Part shown: one piece after another, positions 19,035-29,056 of the stretch | Layout of the letters: every line of letters starts with the position of its first letter | How positions within the stretch are numbered: position 1 is the first letter of the stretch | DNA from: a bacterium | GTDB taxonomy: Bacteria; Actinomycetota; Acidimicrobiia; Spongiisociales; ZC4RG35 | Reading direction: 5' to 3' | Assembly: GCA_028819345.1 (NCBI GenBank) | Contig: JAPPLW010000103.1 | Location: 1 to 64,000, forward strand | Length of the DNA stretch: 64,000 nt | Notes under the pieces: model-generated | What the model saw: only the letters and a program-made list of their open reading frames with translations | Databases searched by the model: none | Told to the model about the DNA's origin: nothing | Made by a program: the position numbers and the translations under genes

Positions 19035-22028
19035 ATGCGGTTTGTGGTCTTCGATCTGGAAGCGAACGCCGATCATCCCCGTCCCGACGGTCAAGAGATC
19101 ATCGAGATCGGCGCCCTGGTGGTGGAAGACGGCCGGGTGTCGAAAGAATTCTCCAGCCTGGTCGCTCCCACCCCGGGTCGGCCCCTGGCCCCCCTGACCG
19201 TCGAGCTGACCGGCCTCACCGAGGAGGCCCTGAGAGGGGCGCCGTCCCGGGTGTCAGCCCTGGAGGAGTTCCTGGAGTTGTGCAGTGATCTCCCAATGGT
19301 GGCCCACAACGGGAGCACCTATGACTATCTCCTGCTCCTGGCGGAATTGGATCGGGCTGGTCTGCGGGAACCCCGGGGCGAGCGACTCGACACCCTCGAG
19401 TTGGCTCATGTGGCTTTCCCCCGGGCCGGGAAGGAGTCGGTCCCCGACATCGGGGGAGGCATACCCCCGCGTTCGCGTCGCCTTGTGGACCTGGCGGACC
19501 ACTTCGGCGTCGGTGGTGGCGTCGGGCCTGCCCATCGGGCCCTGTCGGACGCGCGGATGGTGTGGGGAGTGATGAACGGCCTGCTCGGGGAACTGAACCG
19601 GGTTGATCCCGTCCGCCGTGCCCAGCGGTGGATCCTGGAGGTCACGGGTCACCCCTGGGCGGTCTTCTGCCAGCCGGACATAGCCGACTTCGGAGTGGCG
19701 TACCGGCCGGACCTGGTGGAGGTGATCCCGCTGCCTCCCCTGTCCGAAGAAGAACAGGACCCCCCTCCCGAACCGGCATTCGACGAATGGGCGGGGGAAG
19801 AGGAGGTCCAACGGGACATAGATCTCCTCGAACTGGTGGCTCCACTGACCGAAGGGGGAGAGCTGATGACCGAGGGCATGGAGCATCGGCCGTCGCAGGA
19901 GGAGATGGCTCAGCAGGTGGCTGCCGGCCTTGCCCGGTCCGAGAACCTCATGGTGGAGGCCCCCACCGGCACCGGCAAGACGCTTGCCTACCTGGTGCCC
20001 GCCACCCGGCTGGCGACCGCCTGGAACACCCAGATTCTCGTCTCCACCTACACCAAGGCGCTGCAGGACCAGGTTTGCCTGACACTGCGGGACATCTCCG
20101 ACCGACTGTCTCCGGTCCGGTGGACGGTCCTGAAAGGGCTCAGCAACTACTTGTCGGTACATGCCCTGGCAGAGGAGTTGGTGTGGCTCGATCCCTTCGA
20201 GTCGGGTCGGATTCGAGACAACCCGCTCTTCTCGGACCAAGCATCCGATCATCTGGCGGATCATGAACTCGGCCTGGCCCTGGCGGTGGTGTTGGGTTGG
20301 GCGGCCGAGACTCCCACCGGGGAGTGGGACGATCTTCGCGACGGCTGGCTAAGAAGACGCGACGCCACCATGTACCGGCTCCGGTCCCGGCTGTCGATGA
20401 CCGAGACTCCCGGCAGAGCCCGCAACGCCCTGGAGAAGCGGTGCTTCTTCGTGCGGGCTTTGAAGCGGCTCTCCGCGGCGCAGATCGTGGTGGCCAACCA
20501 CTCGCTTATGTTGCTTCGCGACCAGATGACCGGCTACAGCCCGCGTTTGATAGTGGATGAGGCGCACGAGTTGGAGTCGGCGGCCCGGTCCGCCTTCACG
20601 GGGACGGTGAGCCGACGGGTCCTGTGGCGCCTCCTCTACACGGTGTACCACCCCAGGTTTTCGGGAAGCCTGCTGCGTCGCTATCTGGGTTCCCTGCCGG
20701 CCGGTTCGGCGCGGGACCGCGGGCAGGTCGGGGCCGAGCGGGTGGTGCGCTACTGGCGGGCTTGCGAGCCCCGCATCGAGGACTTGGGGGAGACGCTGCT
20801 GGATTACCTCGAGGCGACGCGAGGGTGGTCGCCCGGGGCGGAGGAGCCTTTCTCCACCCGCGTAACCCGGGTGGACCTCAACCGCTCCCGATGGCAAGAG
20901 GTGACCGAGGCCCTGGAACAGTTGGCGGAGGCATTCTCCTTTCTGGCCGAAGCTCTCGACGCTCTGCCGGTTCCCGAGGGTTTGCGGGCCGAACGGTCGT
21001 CAGACGAGTTGAAGCGGCGGATCACCTATGCAAGCGGGGGAGCGAAGACGATCGCTGAGCTCTGCTTCCAGATGGCGAACATCGACTCTGAAGACCTTCT
21101 GGAGTCGGCCTTGGTCTGCGACCTCGCCTGGACCGAAGAGGAGTGGCGATGGAAGCTGAGCGCGGTCCCGTTGGAAGTGAGCGAACGCCTGGCGGAAGTC
21201 TGGGAAGAGAAGAAGTCGGTGATAATGACCTCCGCCACTCTCACGGTGGCAGGGTCCTTCGACTACGTTGCAGCCGGTTTGGGAATCGGTGAGAGTCGCA
21301 GAGCATTGTTGGAGAGTCCGTTCCCCGACCTGCGCAGGCAGATGCTGGTGGTGATTGCCGGGTATCTGCCCAATCCCAGCGGGTCCAGCCTGGAGGAGTT
21401 CGCCGAGGCCGCTCCGGCCGAGATGGCCCGCCTGATCGAGATCAGCCGGGGCCGGGCGCTGGCGCTGTTCACCGCCAACCGGCGGATGGAGCGGGCGGCA
21501 GGGTATCTGAGAGATCGCCTGTTTCCCGGTTTCACGGTGCTCTGCCAGGGCGAGGCCTCGGCGCCGGAGCTCACCGAGGGTCTTCGCAATCCCTCCCAAC
21601 CCACCTGCCTCCTGGGAAGCGGAACGTTCTGGCAGGGGATCGATGTTCCTGGCGAGGCGCTCAGCCTGCTGGTGATGGAGAAACTTCCCTTCTCCTCTCC
21701 CGAGGATCCGGTGGTTGCGGCTCGTCAGGACGTAATCGGCCGCCGCGGGGGAAGGCCGTTCGAGGACTTCCTCCTACCCGAGGCGGTTCTGGGCTTCAGG
21801 CAGGGCGCCGGACGGTTGATCCGGACTCCCGACGACCGGGGGGTGCTGGTGGTGCTTGACAAACGCCTGGGTTTTGCCGGGTATGCCTCCCGGTTCCTGG
21901 ACAGCCTCACCGGTTCGCCCCCGGTGTTGAAGGCCGAGCGGCCTGTCCAGTGTTACCGGGCCATCGCCCGCCACCTGGGGACCGGGCCTGACAGCTTCAA
22001 ATGGGACGGCGGCGGCGCGAGGAGATGA
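19035..22028 (+). CDS. DinG-family helicase with N-terminal DnaQ-like 3'-5' exonuclease domain
   Basis: MRFVVFDLEANADHP (exonuclease DxE), GTGKTLAYLVPA (Walker A), VDEAHELE (DEAH), GTFWQGIDVPGE. Confidence 0.87.
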   Translation: MRFVVFDLEANADHPRPDGQEIIEIGALVVEDGRVSKEFSSLVAPTPGRPLAPLTVELTGLTEEALRGAPSRVSALEEFLELCSDLPMVAHNGSTYDYLLLLAELDRAGLREPRGERLDTLELAHVAFPRAGKESVPDIGGGIPPRSRRLVDLADHFGVGGGVGPAHRALSDARMVWGVMNGLLGELNRVDPVRRAQRWILEVTGHPWAVFCQPDIADFGVAYRPDLVEVIPLPPLSEEEQDPPPEPAFDEWAGEEEVQRDIDLLELVAPLTEGGELMTEGMEHRPSQEEMAQQVAAGLARSENLMVEAPTGTGKTLAYLVPATRLATAWNTQILVSTYTKALQDQVCLTLRDISDRLSPVRWTVLKGLSNYLSVHALAEELVWLDPFESGRIRDNPLFSDQASDHLADHELGLALAVVLGWAAETPTGEWDDLRDGWLRRRDATMYRLRSRLSMTETPGRARNALEKRCFFVRALKRLSAAQIVVANHSLMLLRDQMTGYSPRLIVDEAHELESAARSAFTGTVSRRVLWRLLYTVYHPRFSGSLLRRYLGSLPAGSARDRGQVGAERVVRYWRACEPRIEDLGETLLDYLEATRGWSPGAEEPFSTRVTRVDLNRSRWQEVTEALEQLAEAFSFLAEALDALPVPEGLRAERSSDELKRRITYASGGAKTIAELCFQMANIDSEDLLESALVCDLAWTEEEWRWKLSAVPLEVSERLAEVWEEKKSVIMTSATLTVAGSFDYVAAGLGIGESRRALLESPFPDLRRQMLVVIAGYLPNPSGSSLEEFAEAAPAEMARLIEISRGRALALFTANRRMERAAGYLRDRLFPGFTVLCQGEASAPELTEGLRNPSQPTCLLGSGTFWQGIDVPGEALSLLVMEKLPFSSPEDPVVAARQDVIGRRGGRPFEDFLLPEAVLGFRQGAGRLIRTPDDRGVLVVLDKRLGFAGYASRFLDSLTGSPPVLKAERPVQCYRAIARHLGTGPDSFKWDGGGARR

Positions 22029-22479
22029 CCCCGGTGTTGAACCCGGCGGCATGCAGCCCGCCGGCAAAGCGGGCGTGCTCGATTTTCAGGCAACGGTCCT
22101 GAACCACCTGCAACCCGGCGTCGCGGGCCCGGGCGGCGGCTTCCTCGTGGCGGAGGCCCAACTGGAACCAGACCACCTTGGCGCCGACCTCGATCGCCTC
22201 CTCTACCACGCCGGGGAGTTGGTCCTGTCGGCGGAAGACGTCGACGATGTCGGGTGGCTCGGGGAGGTCCGCCAGGCTGGGGAAGGTGGGAATCCCCAGG
22301 ACATCGGTATAGACGGGGTTGACCGGACGGATCAGATAGGGGGTGCGGATCAGGTAGGTGGCGACGAAGTTGGAGGAGCGAAGCGGGTTGGCCGAGACAC
22401 CCACCAGCGCCACGCTGCGCGCCCTTCGAAGAATCGCCAGCCGCTCGGTGGCGGTGGCGTCGTGGGGACGCTCAGACAC
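21997..22479 (-). CDS. CoA-binding (YccU-like Rossmann) protein
   Basis: GTG at 22479; VALVGVSANPLRSSNFVATYL...PVNPVYTDVLGIPTFPSL...QLGLRHEEAAARARDAGLQVVQDRCLKIEH. Confidence 0.82.
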   Translation of the reverse strand: MSERPHDATATERLAILRRARSVALVGVSANPLRSSNFVATYLIRTPYLIRPVNPVYTDVLGIPTFPSLADLPEPPDIVDVFRRQDQLPGVVEEAIEVGAKVVWFQLGLRHEEAAARARDAGLQVVQDRCLKIEHARFAGGLHAAGFNTGVISSRRRRPI

Positions 22480-23767
22480 GGGCCGCCTCCCCGAGGGCGC
22501 TGTCGAGGTCGGCCAGGATGTCCTCGATGTCCTCCAGGCCCACCGAGATGCGGATCGTGTCGTCACCCACTCCGGCGGCCGCCCGGGCCTCGGGGGACAC
22601 CTGTTGGTGGGTGGTGGATGCGGGATGGATGACCAGCGTCTTGGTGTCTCCGACATTGGCGAGGTGGCTGGCCAACTGCACCGTCTCGATGAACCGCACT
22701 CCCGCGTCGTATCCCTTCTTGAGTCCGAATGTGAACACCGCTCCCGGACCGGCCGGGGTGTACTTCTCGACAAGGTCCCTACCGGGGCTGTCGGGGAAGA
22801 TGGGATAGCTCACCCACGACACGGCCGGGTTTGCGGCCAGGAATTCGGCCACCTCACGGGCGTTCTCCACGTGCCGCTCCATCCGGAGCGGGAGAGTCTC
22901 GAGCCCCAGCAGCAGCAGGAAAGAGTTGAAGGGTGAGATGGCGGCGCCCACGTCGCGCAGCAACTCGGCGCGGGCCTTGGTGAGGTAGGCGTATTCGCGG
23001 AAATTCTCCCAGAAGCGCAGGCCGTGATAGGCGGGGGAGGGATCGGTCATCACCCCGAAGTTGCCGTTGTCCCACGGGAAGAGGCCCGACTCCACGATGG
23101 CGCCGGCGATCACCACCCCGTGGCCTCCGATGAACTTGGTGGCGGAGTGGACCACGATGTCCGCACCCCATTCGAAGGGCCGGCACAGCCACGGTGACGC
23201 GAATGTGTTGTCGATCATCAGGGGAATCCCGTGGTGATGGGCAAGGGCGGCGATCGGCTCGATGTCGAGCACCTCGCCGCGGGGATTGCCGATCGTCTCT
23301 CCGTAGACCAGTTTGGTGCGATCGGTGATGGCTTCCTCTATGTTCTCCAGCCGGGAGGCGTCCACGAAAGTGGTGTGAATCCCCATGCGCCGGAGGGTCA
23401 CGTCGAACTGGGTGATGGTTCCGCCGTACAGGTTGCGGGCCGCCACGATCTCGTCGCCTTCCTTGCACAGGGTCAGCACCGCTATCAGTTGCGCGGCCTG
23501 TCCGGAAGCGGTGGCGAGTCCCCCCAGCCCCCCTTCCAGGGAGGCGAGCCGCTCCTCGAAGGCGGCGGTGGTTGGATTGCTGATCCGCGTGTAGATGTCT
23601 CCGTAGTTCTGGAGCGCGAACAGGTCGGCGGCTGATTGGGCATCCTCGAAGACGAACGAACTGGTGGCGTAGATGGGCATGGCCCGTGCCCCAGTCTCGG
23701 GGTCGGGCCGCTGGCCGGCGTGGATAGCCCGGGTGGAAAAGCCCGCCAGGTCTTTGGGTGAAGCCAC
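22472..23767 (-). CDS. metY: O-acetylhomoserine aminocarboxypropyltransferase (PLP Cys/Met metabolism family)
   Basis: FSTRAIHAGQRPDPETGARAMPIYATSSFVF...YTRISNPTTAAFEERLASLEGG...HSATKFIGGHG. Confidence 0.9.
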   Translation of the reverse strand: MASPKDLAGFSTRAIHAGQRPDPETGARAMPIYATSSFVFEDAQSAADLFALQNYGDIYTRISNPTTAAFEERLASLEGGLGGLATASGQAAQLIAVLTLCKEGDEIVAARNLYGGTITQFDVTLRRMGIHTTFVDASRLENIEEAITDRTKLVYGETIGNPRGEVLDIEPIAALAHHHGIPLMIDNTFASPWLCRPFEWGADIVVHSATKFIGGHGVVIAGAIVESGLFPWDNGNFGVMTDPSPAYHGLRFWENFREYAYLTKARAELLRDVGAAISPFNSFLLLLGLETLPLRMERHVENAREVAEFLAANPAVSWVSYPIFPDSPGRDLVEKYTPAGPGAVFTFGLKKGYDAGVRFIETVQLASHLANVGDTKTLVIHPASTTHQQVSPEARAAAGVGDDTIRISVGLEDIEDILADLDSALGEAARV

Positions 23768-23802
23768 GGGTCGCAGTTTAGGGACTTGCCCCCTGCGACC
23801 CG
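23767..23802 (-). promoter_or_regulatory. 10-bp inverted repeat between hsp20 stop and metY start (terminator or leader hairpin)
   Basis: CGGGTCGCAG (23767-23776) and CTGCGACCCG (23793-23802) pair perfectly; one arm abuts the GTG start codon. Confidence 0.5.
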
Positions 23803-23818
23803 CAGCCGGTTTGGGTTT

Positions 23819-24214
23819 CTAGGCGGGCAGGCCGTTGGCGGCGCCCGTGACCGGTATCTTCCGGGGCCGGGACGAGGCGGCCACCGGGATGGTGAGAGTG
23901 AGGACGCCGTTCTCGTAGGCGCTGGTGGTCTCCGAGATGTCGAGGTCGCTGCCTATCACGAACCGGCGGCGAAAGCTCCCGCTGGGACGCTCCACGAAGA
24001 ACACCCGCGCCTCCTCCGGTCGGGCGGCGGCGGTGTCACGCTGAGCAGAGATTGTGAGGGTGTTCTTGGCCACCTCCACATCGATCAGTTCGGGGTCCAT
24101 CCCCGGCATGTCCACCGTCACCACGAAGTTGTCGTCCACCAGGTAGACCTCGGAGGGGAGGGTGTTAGAGACCGCGGATGGGAACTCGAAGAGGGGATTG
24201 ATCCTGGCCATCAT
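23819..24214 (-). CDS. Hsp20/alpha-crystallin small heat-shock protein
   Basis: VYLVDDNFVVTVDMPGMDPELIDVEVAKNTLTISAQR...GSFRRRFVIGSDLDISETTSAYENGVLTLTIPV. Confidence 0.92.
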   Translation of the reverse strand: MMARINPLFEFPSAVSNTLPSEVYLVDDNFVVTVDMPGMDPELIDVEVAKNTLTISAQRDTAAARPEEARVFFVERPSGSFRRRFVIGSDLDISETTSAYENGVLTLTIPVAASSRPRKIPVTGAANGLPA

Positions 24215-24241
24215 ATGCGCTTTTTCCTTTCTTCTGAGGGA

Positions 24242-24283
24242 AAGATTATCAGATTACATATAGGATAACACACAGATAATCTT
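24242..24283. promoter_or_regulatory. Inverted repeat and repeated GATWA-type motifs upstream of hsp20
   Basis: AAGATTATC (24242-24250) and GATAATCTT (24275-24283) are perfect complements; AT-rich island with internal AGATTACA/GGATAACA repeats. Confidence 0.45.
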
Positions 24284-24379
24284 ATATATTCCCGCTCAGA
24301 TTACTACCGCCGACGGGTGCGGCGCCCCATGGGAGAGGTCGGGGATGACCGGGGTCATTGTTAGGCTGGTCGGGCGGAG

Positions 24380-24913
24380 ATGGCGTTTTCTATTGGTGAG
24401 ACAGTGGAGCGATGCGCCAACTGGCGGGTGGCGGTGGCGGCGTTGGTTGGGGCCGCTGGTTGCGCGGCGGGCCTCTTCTGGCGACAGGGGCGGCTGGCGG
24501 GGCTGGACTTGCTGGACAGTCGGGGCTGGTACACACCCGCAGAGGCGGCTGCGTTGTTCGACGCTCTCGATGGGCTCGACGCCGACGCAAGAGTCGTCTA
24601 TGCAGCGACCGCGCTCACCATCGACATGCTCTTTCCGGTCTTCTACGGCGTGCTGTTCGCAGTGGTGCTGTTCCGGTTGTTTCGAAGCGGGCCGCCCCTG
24701 TACCTGCTGCCGCTGGCGTTGGCCCTCGGGGACGCAGTGGAGAATCTCACAGTGGCGGCGCTGGCGCTGAGCCATGACGGTGCGCCTTCTCCGCTGGCAT
24801 GGCCGGCCGCGTTGTTTACCCTGGTCAAGACCGCCCTGTTGGTTGCCACGCTGGGGGCGATGGGCATGGGGGTGGTTCGCAGCCTGCGGGTACGGCTGCG
24901 GCGCTTGCCCTGA
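24380..24913 (+). CDS. Putative multi-pass membrane protein, unknown function
   Basis: Several hydrophobic segments over 177 aa; uninterrupted ORF. Confidence 0.6.
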   Translation: MAFSIGETVERCANWRVAVAALVGAAGCAAGLFWRQGRLAGLDLLDSRGWYTPAEAAALFDALDGLDADARVVYAATALTIDMLFPVFYGVLFAVVLFRLFRSGPPLYLLPLALALGDAVENLTVAALALSHDGAPSPLAWPAALFTLVKTALLVATLGAMGMGVVRSLRVRLRRLP

Positions 24914-24963
24914 CCGGGTCAACCGGCAGCCCTCGGCCTGCTGGGAACCTATTCCCGAGCAGT

Positions 24964-25542
24964 TTATCTGGGGACGGAGGTGTGCTTGTACTCGTTGAGG
25001 CGGTTCCAGGCCAGGAGTTCCAGGGCCCGGTCGAGGTCGTCAAGGCGGTCGCGCTCCATGAACCGGATGAACACCGCCTGTTCGGAGGTGATGAAAGTCG
25101 GTACTCCGAACGCCATCCACTCGTTGACCGCCTTCATGTGCTCCCCGGCGATCTTGCACAGGGGCTCTCCGGTGGCCACCACCTGCGCCACCGCCTCCGG
25201 GTCGCACCCGGCGGCGGCCACCGCTTCGGCCAGCACCTCGGTGTCACCGATGTCGAGGCCGCGGTCGTGCCGGGCGGCGTAGATGGAGAGGTGGGCCCTG
25301 CCGAAGAGTTCCGGCCAGGTGTCGCGCACTGCCACCCCCCATTGAAGGGCATCGAGTCCCGACTGTCCCGCCGGGTTCTCCCAAACCGCTGGATCTCCTT
25401 CGGCGGTATGGGCCTGGGCCAGGGAGAACGCTCGGAAATTCACTTTCCAGGGCCGTCCCTCCTCCAACCCCCTGACCACCGCCTCGTGGGCATTGCGGGC
25501 AAAGGGGCACAGATAGTCGAAGGTGGTTTCGTACTCCAGCAT
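24964..25542 (-). CDS. DsbA/FrnE-like thioredoxin-fold oxidoreductase
   Basis: MLEYETTFDYLCPFARNAHEAV...; C-terminal GVPTFIT cis-Pro motif; ATG at 25542. Confidence 0.75.
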   Translation of the reverse strand: MLEYETTFDYLCPFARNAHEAVVRGLEEGRPWKVNFRAFSLAQAHTAEGDPAVWENPAGQSGLDALQWGVAVRDTWPELFGRAHLSIYAARHDRGLDIGDTEVLAEAVAAAGCDPEAVAQVVATGEPLCKIAGEHMKAVNEWMAFGVPTFITSEQAVFIRFMERDRLDDLDRALELLAWNRLNEYKHTSVPR

Positions 25543-25559
25543 CGATCCTCCTTCCTCGG

Positions 25560-26798
25560 TCAATCCCAAACGTAGAGATCGGGTACGAATCCCGGTTCGA
25601 AACGGGCTATCTCGGCCCGCGCCACCGCACGGCGGTGCACTTCGTCAGGCCCGTCGGCCATCTGCAGCCAGCGTCCCATGGTGTAGAAATGCGCCAGGGG
25701 AAAGTCGTCCGTGAAGCCTGCCCCGCCGAAAACCTGGATGGCCCGGTCGGCTACGTAGCAGAGCATTTCGGGCACCACCACCTTGATTGCCGAGATCTCC
25801 ACCCGTGCGGACCTTACTCCGACCTTGTCGATCATCCAGGCCGTCTTCAGCACCAGCAGCCTGGCCTGCTCGATCTTCATTCGCGACTCGGCGATCCATT
25901 CCCGGACCACCCCCTGTTCCGCCACGGTCTTGCGGAAAGCGGTGCGCGCCTTGGCCCGGCTCACCATCATCGCGAAGCATCGCTCGGCCGCCCCGATGGC
26001 CCGCATGCAGTGGTGGATCCGCCCCGGTCCCAGCCGGGCCTGGGCGATGGCGAACCCCGATCCCTCGGTGCCCAAAAGGTTTTCGGCCGGCACCCGCACC
26101 CGGTCGAAATGGACGGTGGCATGGCCTCCCCGATGCTGGTATCCGAACACGGTGGGAGTGGCTTCGATGTGCACCCCCGGAATGTCGAGCGGCACCAGGA
26201 TCATGCTCTGGCGGCGGTACGGATCGGCATCGGGGTTGGTGACCCCCATTACGATCGACATCTTGGCGCGAGGGGATGCGGCGCCGGACGAGAACCACTT
26301 GCGCCCCCTGATCACATAGTCATCTCCATCCCGCTCGATACGTGTGCGGATATTGCGGGGATCGCTCGAAGCCACGTCGGGCTCGGTCATCGAGATGACG
26401 GACCGGATCTCGCCTTCCAGCAGGGGATGCAACCAGCGCTCCTTCTGGTAGGGCGTTCCGAACATGTGGAGAATCTCCATGTTCCCGGTGTCGGGCGCCG
26501 AGCAGTTGATGGCTTCGGGCGCGATATCGGGGCTGTGACCGGTTATCTCCGCCAGGGGGGCGTACTCGGTGACCGATAGTCCTCCACCGTGTTCGGCGTC
26601 GGGCAGGAACAGGTTCCACAGTCCCTGGGCGCGGGCTTCAGCCTTGAGGTCCTCCATTATCTGGGGATGGTGATGGGGGTTGCCGGAGGCCTTGACCTGC
26701 TCCTCGTAGATCGGCTCGGACGGGATAACCCGTTCCTCAACGAATTTCCGGAGCTTTTCCCGGAGAGCTTCGACCTTGGGGGTATATGAGAAGTCCAT
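25560..26798 (-). CDS. Acyl-CoA dehydrogenase family protein
   Basis: ISMTEPDVASSDPRNIRT...GFAIAQARLGPGRIHHCMRAIGAAERCF...IQVFGGAGFTDDFPLAHFY. Confidence 0.9.
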   Translation of the reverse strand: MDFSYTPKVEALREKLRKFVEERVIPSEPIYEEQVKASGNPHHHPQIMEDLKAEARAQGLWNLFLPDAEHGGGLSVTEYAPLAEITGHSPDIAPEAINCSAPDTGNMEILHMFGTPYQKERWLHPLLEGEIRSVISMTEPDVASSDPRNIRTRIERDGDDYVIRGRKWFSSGAASPRAKMSIVMGVTNPDADPYRRQSMILVPLDIPGVHIEATPTVFGYQHRGGHATVHFDRVRVPAENLLGTEGSGFAIAQARLGPGRIHHCMRAIGAAERCFAMMVSRAKARTAFRKTVAEQGVVREWIAESRMKIEQARLLVLKTAWMIDKVGVRSARVEISAIKVVVPEMLCYVADRAIQVFGGAGFTDDFPLAHFYTMGRWLQMADGPDEVHRRAVARAEIARFEPGFVPDLYVWD

Positions 26799-26811
26799 GT
26801 CGCTACATACC

Positions 26812-27567
26812 TTATCGGGGCGGTCCGCTCTTCGGGCTGGCCGGATCTGGGGGAGGGGGTGGATCGAGCAAGAAACGCTCGGGAGGGGGCGGTGGCGGAG
26901 GGCGCCTGGTCCGGGGCGCTGTCCCCAGCAGTTGGCGAATCTCCATGACGAGCATGAAGGCGGCGAATAGGCCGGCTATCGGGAACCTCATCCGGAAGGC
27001 GACGATGGCGGCGGCCGCCGAGGAGAAGAGGAAGAACAGGTTGGCGATCCGATCGGAGCGCTTCGGCCACAGAGCGTCGATGACTCCACGGAATATGTGG
27101 CCGCCGTCGAGCAGGCGGATCGGCAGCCAGTTGATCAAGCCCCAGCCCAGATTCACCCATACGATCCAGCCCAAGGCCAGGGACACCAGATCGACCGGCG
27201 GCCCCGCCATCTTCCACAGCGGGTACACGGCGCCGCCCACCACCAATCCCAGCCCCGACCCGGCAGCAGCTATGGCCGCCCGCCTGGTGGGGGTGATCGG
27301 CCGCGAGACGGGCTGCCAGGTGGTGAGCCCGCCCAGGGCCCACAGTTCCATGGTCACGTCGGCCCCGAATCGGCGGGCCAGGAGGGCGTGTCCCAACTCG
27401 TGGATGACCACGGACACCAGCACCACCCCGACCCATATTGCCAGTCGCCCGATGAGTTCGGGAGCCTCGGCCGTCGGGTGCCGGACGATCGGCATCCCCA
27501 GCAGGCACACAACCACCAGGAAGGAGGGCTTCACCCGAAGCGGGATGCCTGCCAGTCTCACATTCAC
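26812..27567 (-). CDS. Site-2-protease-like M50 family membrane metallopeptidase
   Basis: HELGHALLARRFGADV zinc motif, NWLPIRLLDGGHIFRGV second motif; Pro-rich cytoplasmic tail. Confidence 0.87.
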   Translation of the reverse strand: MNVRLAGIPLRVKPSFLVVVCLLGMPIVRHPTAEAPELIGRLAIWVGVVLVSVVIHELGHALLARRFGADVTMELWALGGLTTWQPVSRPITPTRRAAIAAAGSGLGLVVGGAVYPLWKMAGPPVDLVSLALGWIVWVNLGWGLINWLPIRLLDGGHIFRGVIDALWPKRSDRIANLFFLFSSAAAAIVAFRMRFPIAGLFAAFMLVMEIRQLLGTAPRTRRPPPPPPPERFLLDPPPPPDPASPKSGPPR

Positions 27568-27688
27568 CGTACCCCTAGATGATGGCGGGTCGGCGTTCCT
27601 TTGGCCAACCCCCGCCCGGTCCGAGTAATCTTGCCGCTATGCGGCGCAATGTTTCGGGGGGTGCAGTCAAGACCGGGCGGGAGTGGCG

Positions 27689-29056
27689 ATGAGCGGGGAT
27701 TCCCCCGCACCCGAGGACCTGCGGGAGGCGGTCTCCTCCTTCTTTCCGGAACTGGTCGAGGACCTTGCCGGGTTGGTGTCCATTCGGTCGATCAGCGCCT
27801 CCGGGTCCCATGCCGGAGAGGTGAGACGCGCCGGGGAGGAGTGCGCGCGGCTCCTGGCAGAGTCGGGTTACCGGGACGTCCGGTTGTTGGAAGTCGAAGG
27901 GGCGCATCCGGCCGTCTATGGCCATCTGCCCGGCCCCGAAGGCGCCCCCACCGTGCTGCTATACGCCCACTACGACGTCCAGCCGGTTGGCGATCTTGAG
28001 GTGTGGGAGACCGCGCCCTTCGATGCGGTGGTGAAGGAGGGTCGCATGTACGGGCGGGGGACAGCCGACGACAAGTGCGGGGTGATCGCACATCTGGGGG
28101 CGGCCAGGGCGTTCAGCGGGTCGCCGCCGGTGGGGATGAAGGTGTTCCTGGAGGGGGAGGAGGAGATCGGCTCGCCCAACCTGGAGGCTTTCCTGGAGCG
28201 CTATGAGGATGTGCTGGCTTGCGATGCGGTGGTGATAGCCGATGCCAGCAACTGGGCGGTGGGGGTCCCCGCCATCACCACTTCCCTCCGGGGGCTGGTT
28301 GGGTGCAACGTGGAAGTCCGGACCGCCCAACTCGGGGGGCACTCCGGTGTCTTCGGCGGGTTGTTCCCCGACGCCATTACCACCCTGGTCCGCCTTCTCT
28401 CCACCCTTCACGATGAAGAAGGCGACGTTGCGGTGCAGGGCCTGGTTCGAAGCGACGTCACCGATCTGGAGATGCCGGTGGAAGATCTGGCCGAGAACCT
28501 GGGGGCCGTGGCCGGCTTGGAGACCATCGGCACCGGTTCGGCGGCGTCGAGGCTGTGGACCAAACCGGCGATCTCGGTGCTGGCGGTGGACGCCCCTCCT
28601 ATATCGGATGCGATAAACCTGCTGGTGCCCGTGGCCAGGGCAAAAGTGAGCGTTCGAACCGCTCCGGGACAGGACCCGGAGTCGGCCCGGCAGGCCCTCT
28701 CGGATCACTTGAGGGAGAACCTGGCATGGGGAGCGCAGTTGAGTGTGGAGTTCGTCGAGGAGGCGGAGGGCTTCCAACAGGTCCCCTCCCACCCCGCCAT
28801 CGATGCCTGGCGGCGGGGTCTGGAGGCGGCATGGGGGGTCCCTCCGGTGGAGAAGGGGGAGGGCGGGACCATTCCCTTCCTGGCGTCTTTTGCAAGGGTG
28901 TTCCCGGATGCACCCCTCCTTCTGGCCGGGATCGGAGACCCAAGCTCGGGCATTCACGCCCCCAACGAGAGCCTGGACCTGGGGGAACTGGAGCGAGCGA
29001 TCGTCGCCGAGGCGGCGGCGCTGCGGATATTGGGGGCGCCCGCCGCCCAGCCATGA
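27689..29056 (+). CDS. M20-family dipeptidase/peptidase
   Basis: [61 protein letters not shown]. Confidence 0.92.
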   Translation: MSGDSPAPEDLREAVSSFFPELVEDLAGLVSIRSISASGSHAGEVRRAGEECARLLAESGYRDVRLLEVEGAHPAVYGHLPGPEGAPTVLLYAHYDVQPVGDLEVWETAPFDAVVKEGRMYGRGTADDKCGVIAHLGAARAFSGSPPVGMKVFLEGEEEIGSPNLEAFLERYEDVLACDAVVIADASNWAVGVPAITTSLRGLVGCNVEVRTAQLGGHSGVFGGLFPDAITTLVRLLSTLHDEEGDVAVQGLVRSDVTDLEMPVEDLAENLGAVAGLETIGTGSAASRLWTKPAISVLAVDAPPISDAINLLVPVARAKVSVRTAPGQDPESARQALSDHLRENLAWGAQLSVEFVEEAEGFQQVPSHPAIDAWRRGLEAAWGVPPVEKGEGGTIPFLASFARVFPDAPLLLAGIGDPSSGIHAPNESLDLGELERAIVAEAAALRILGAPAAQP

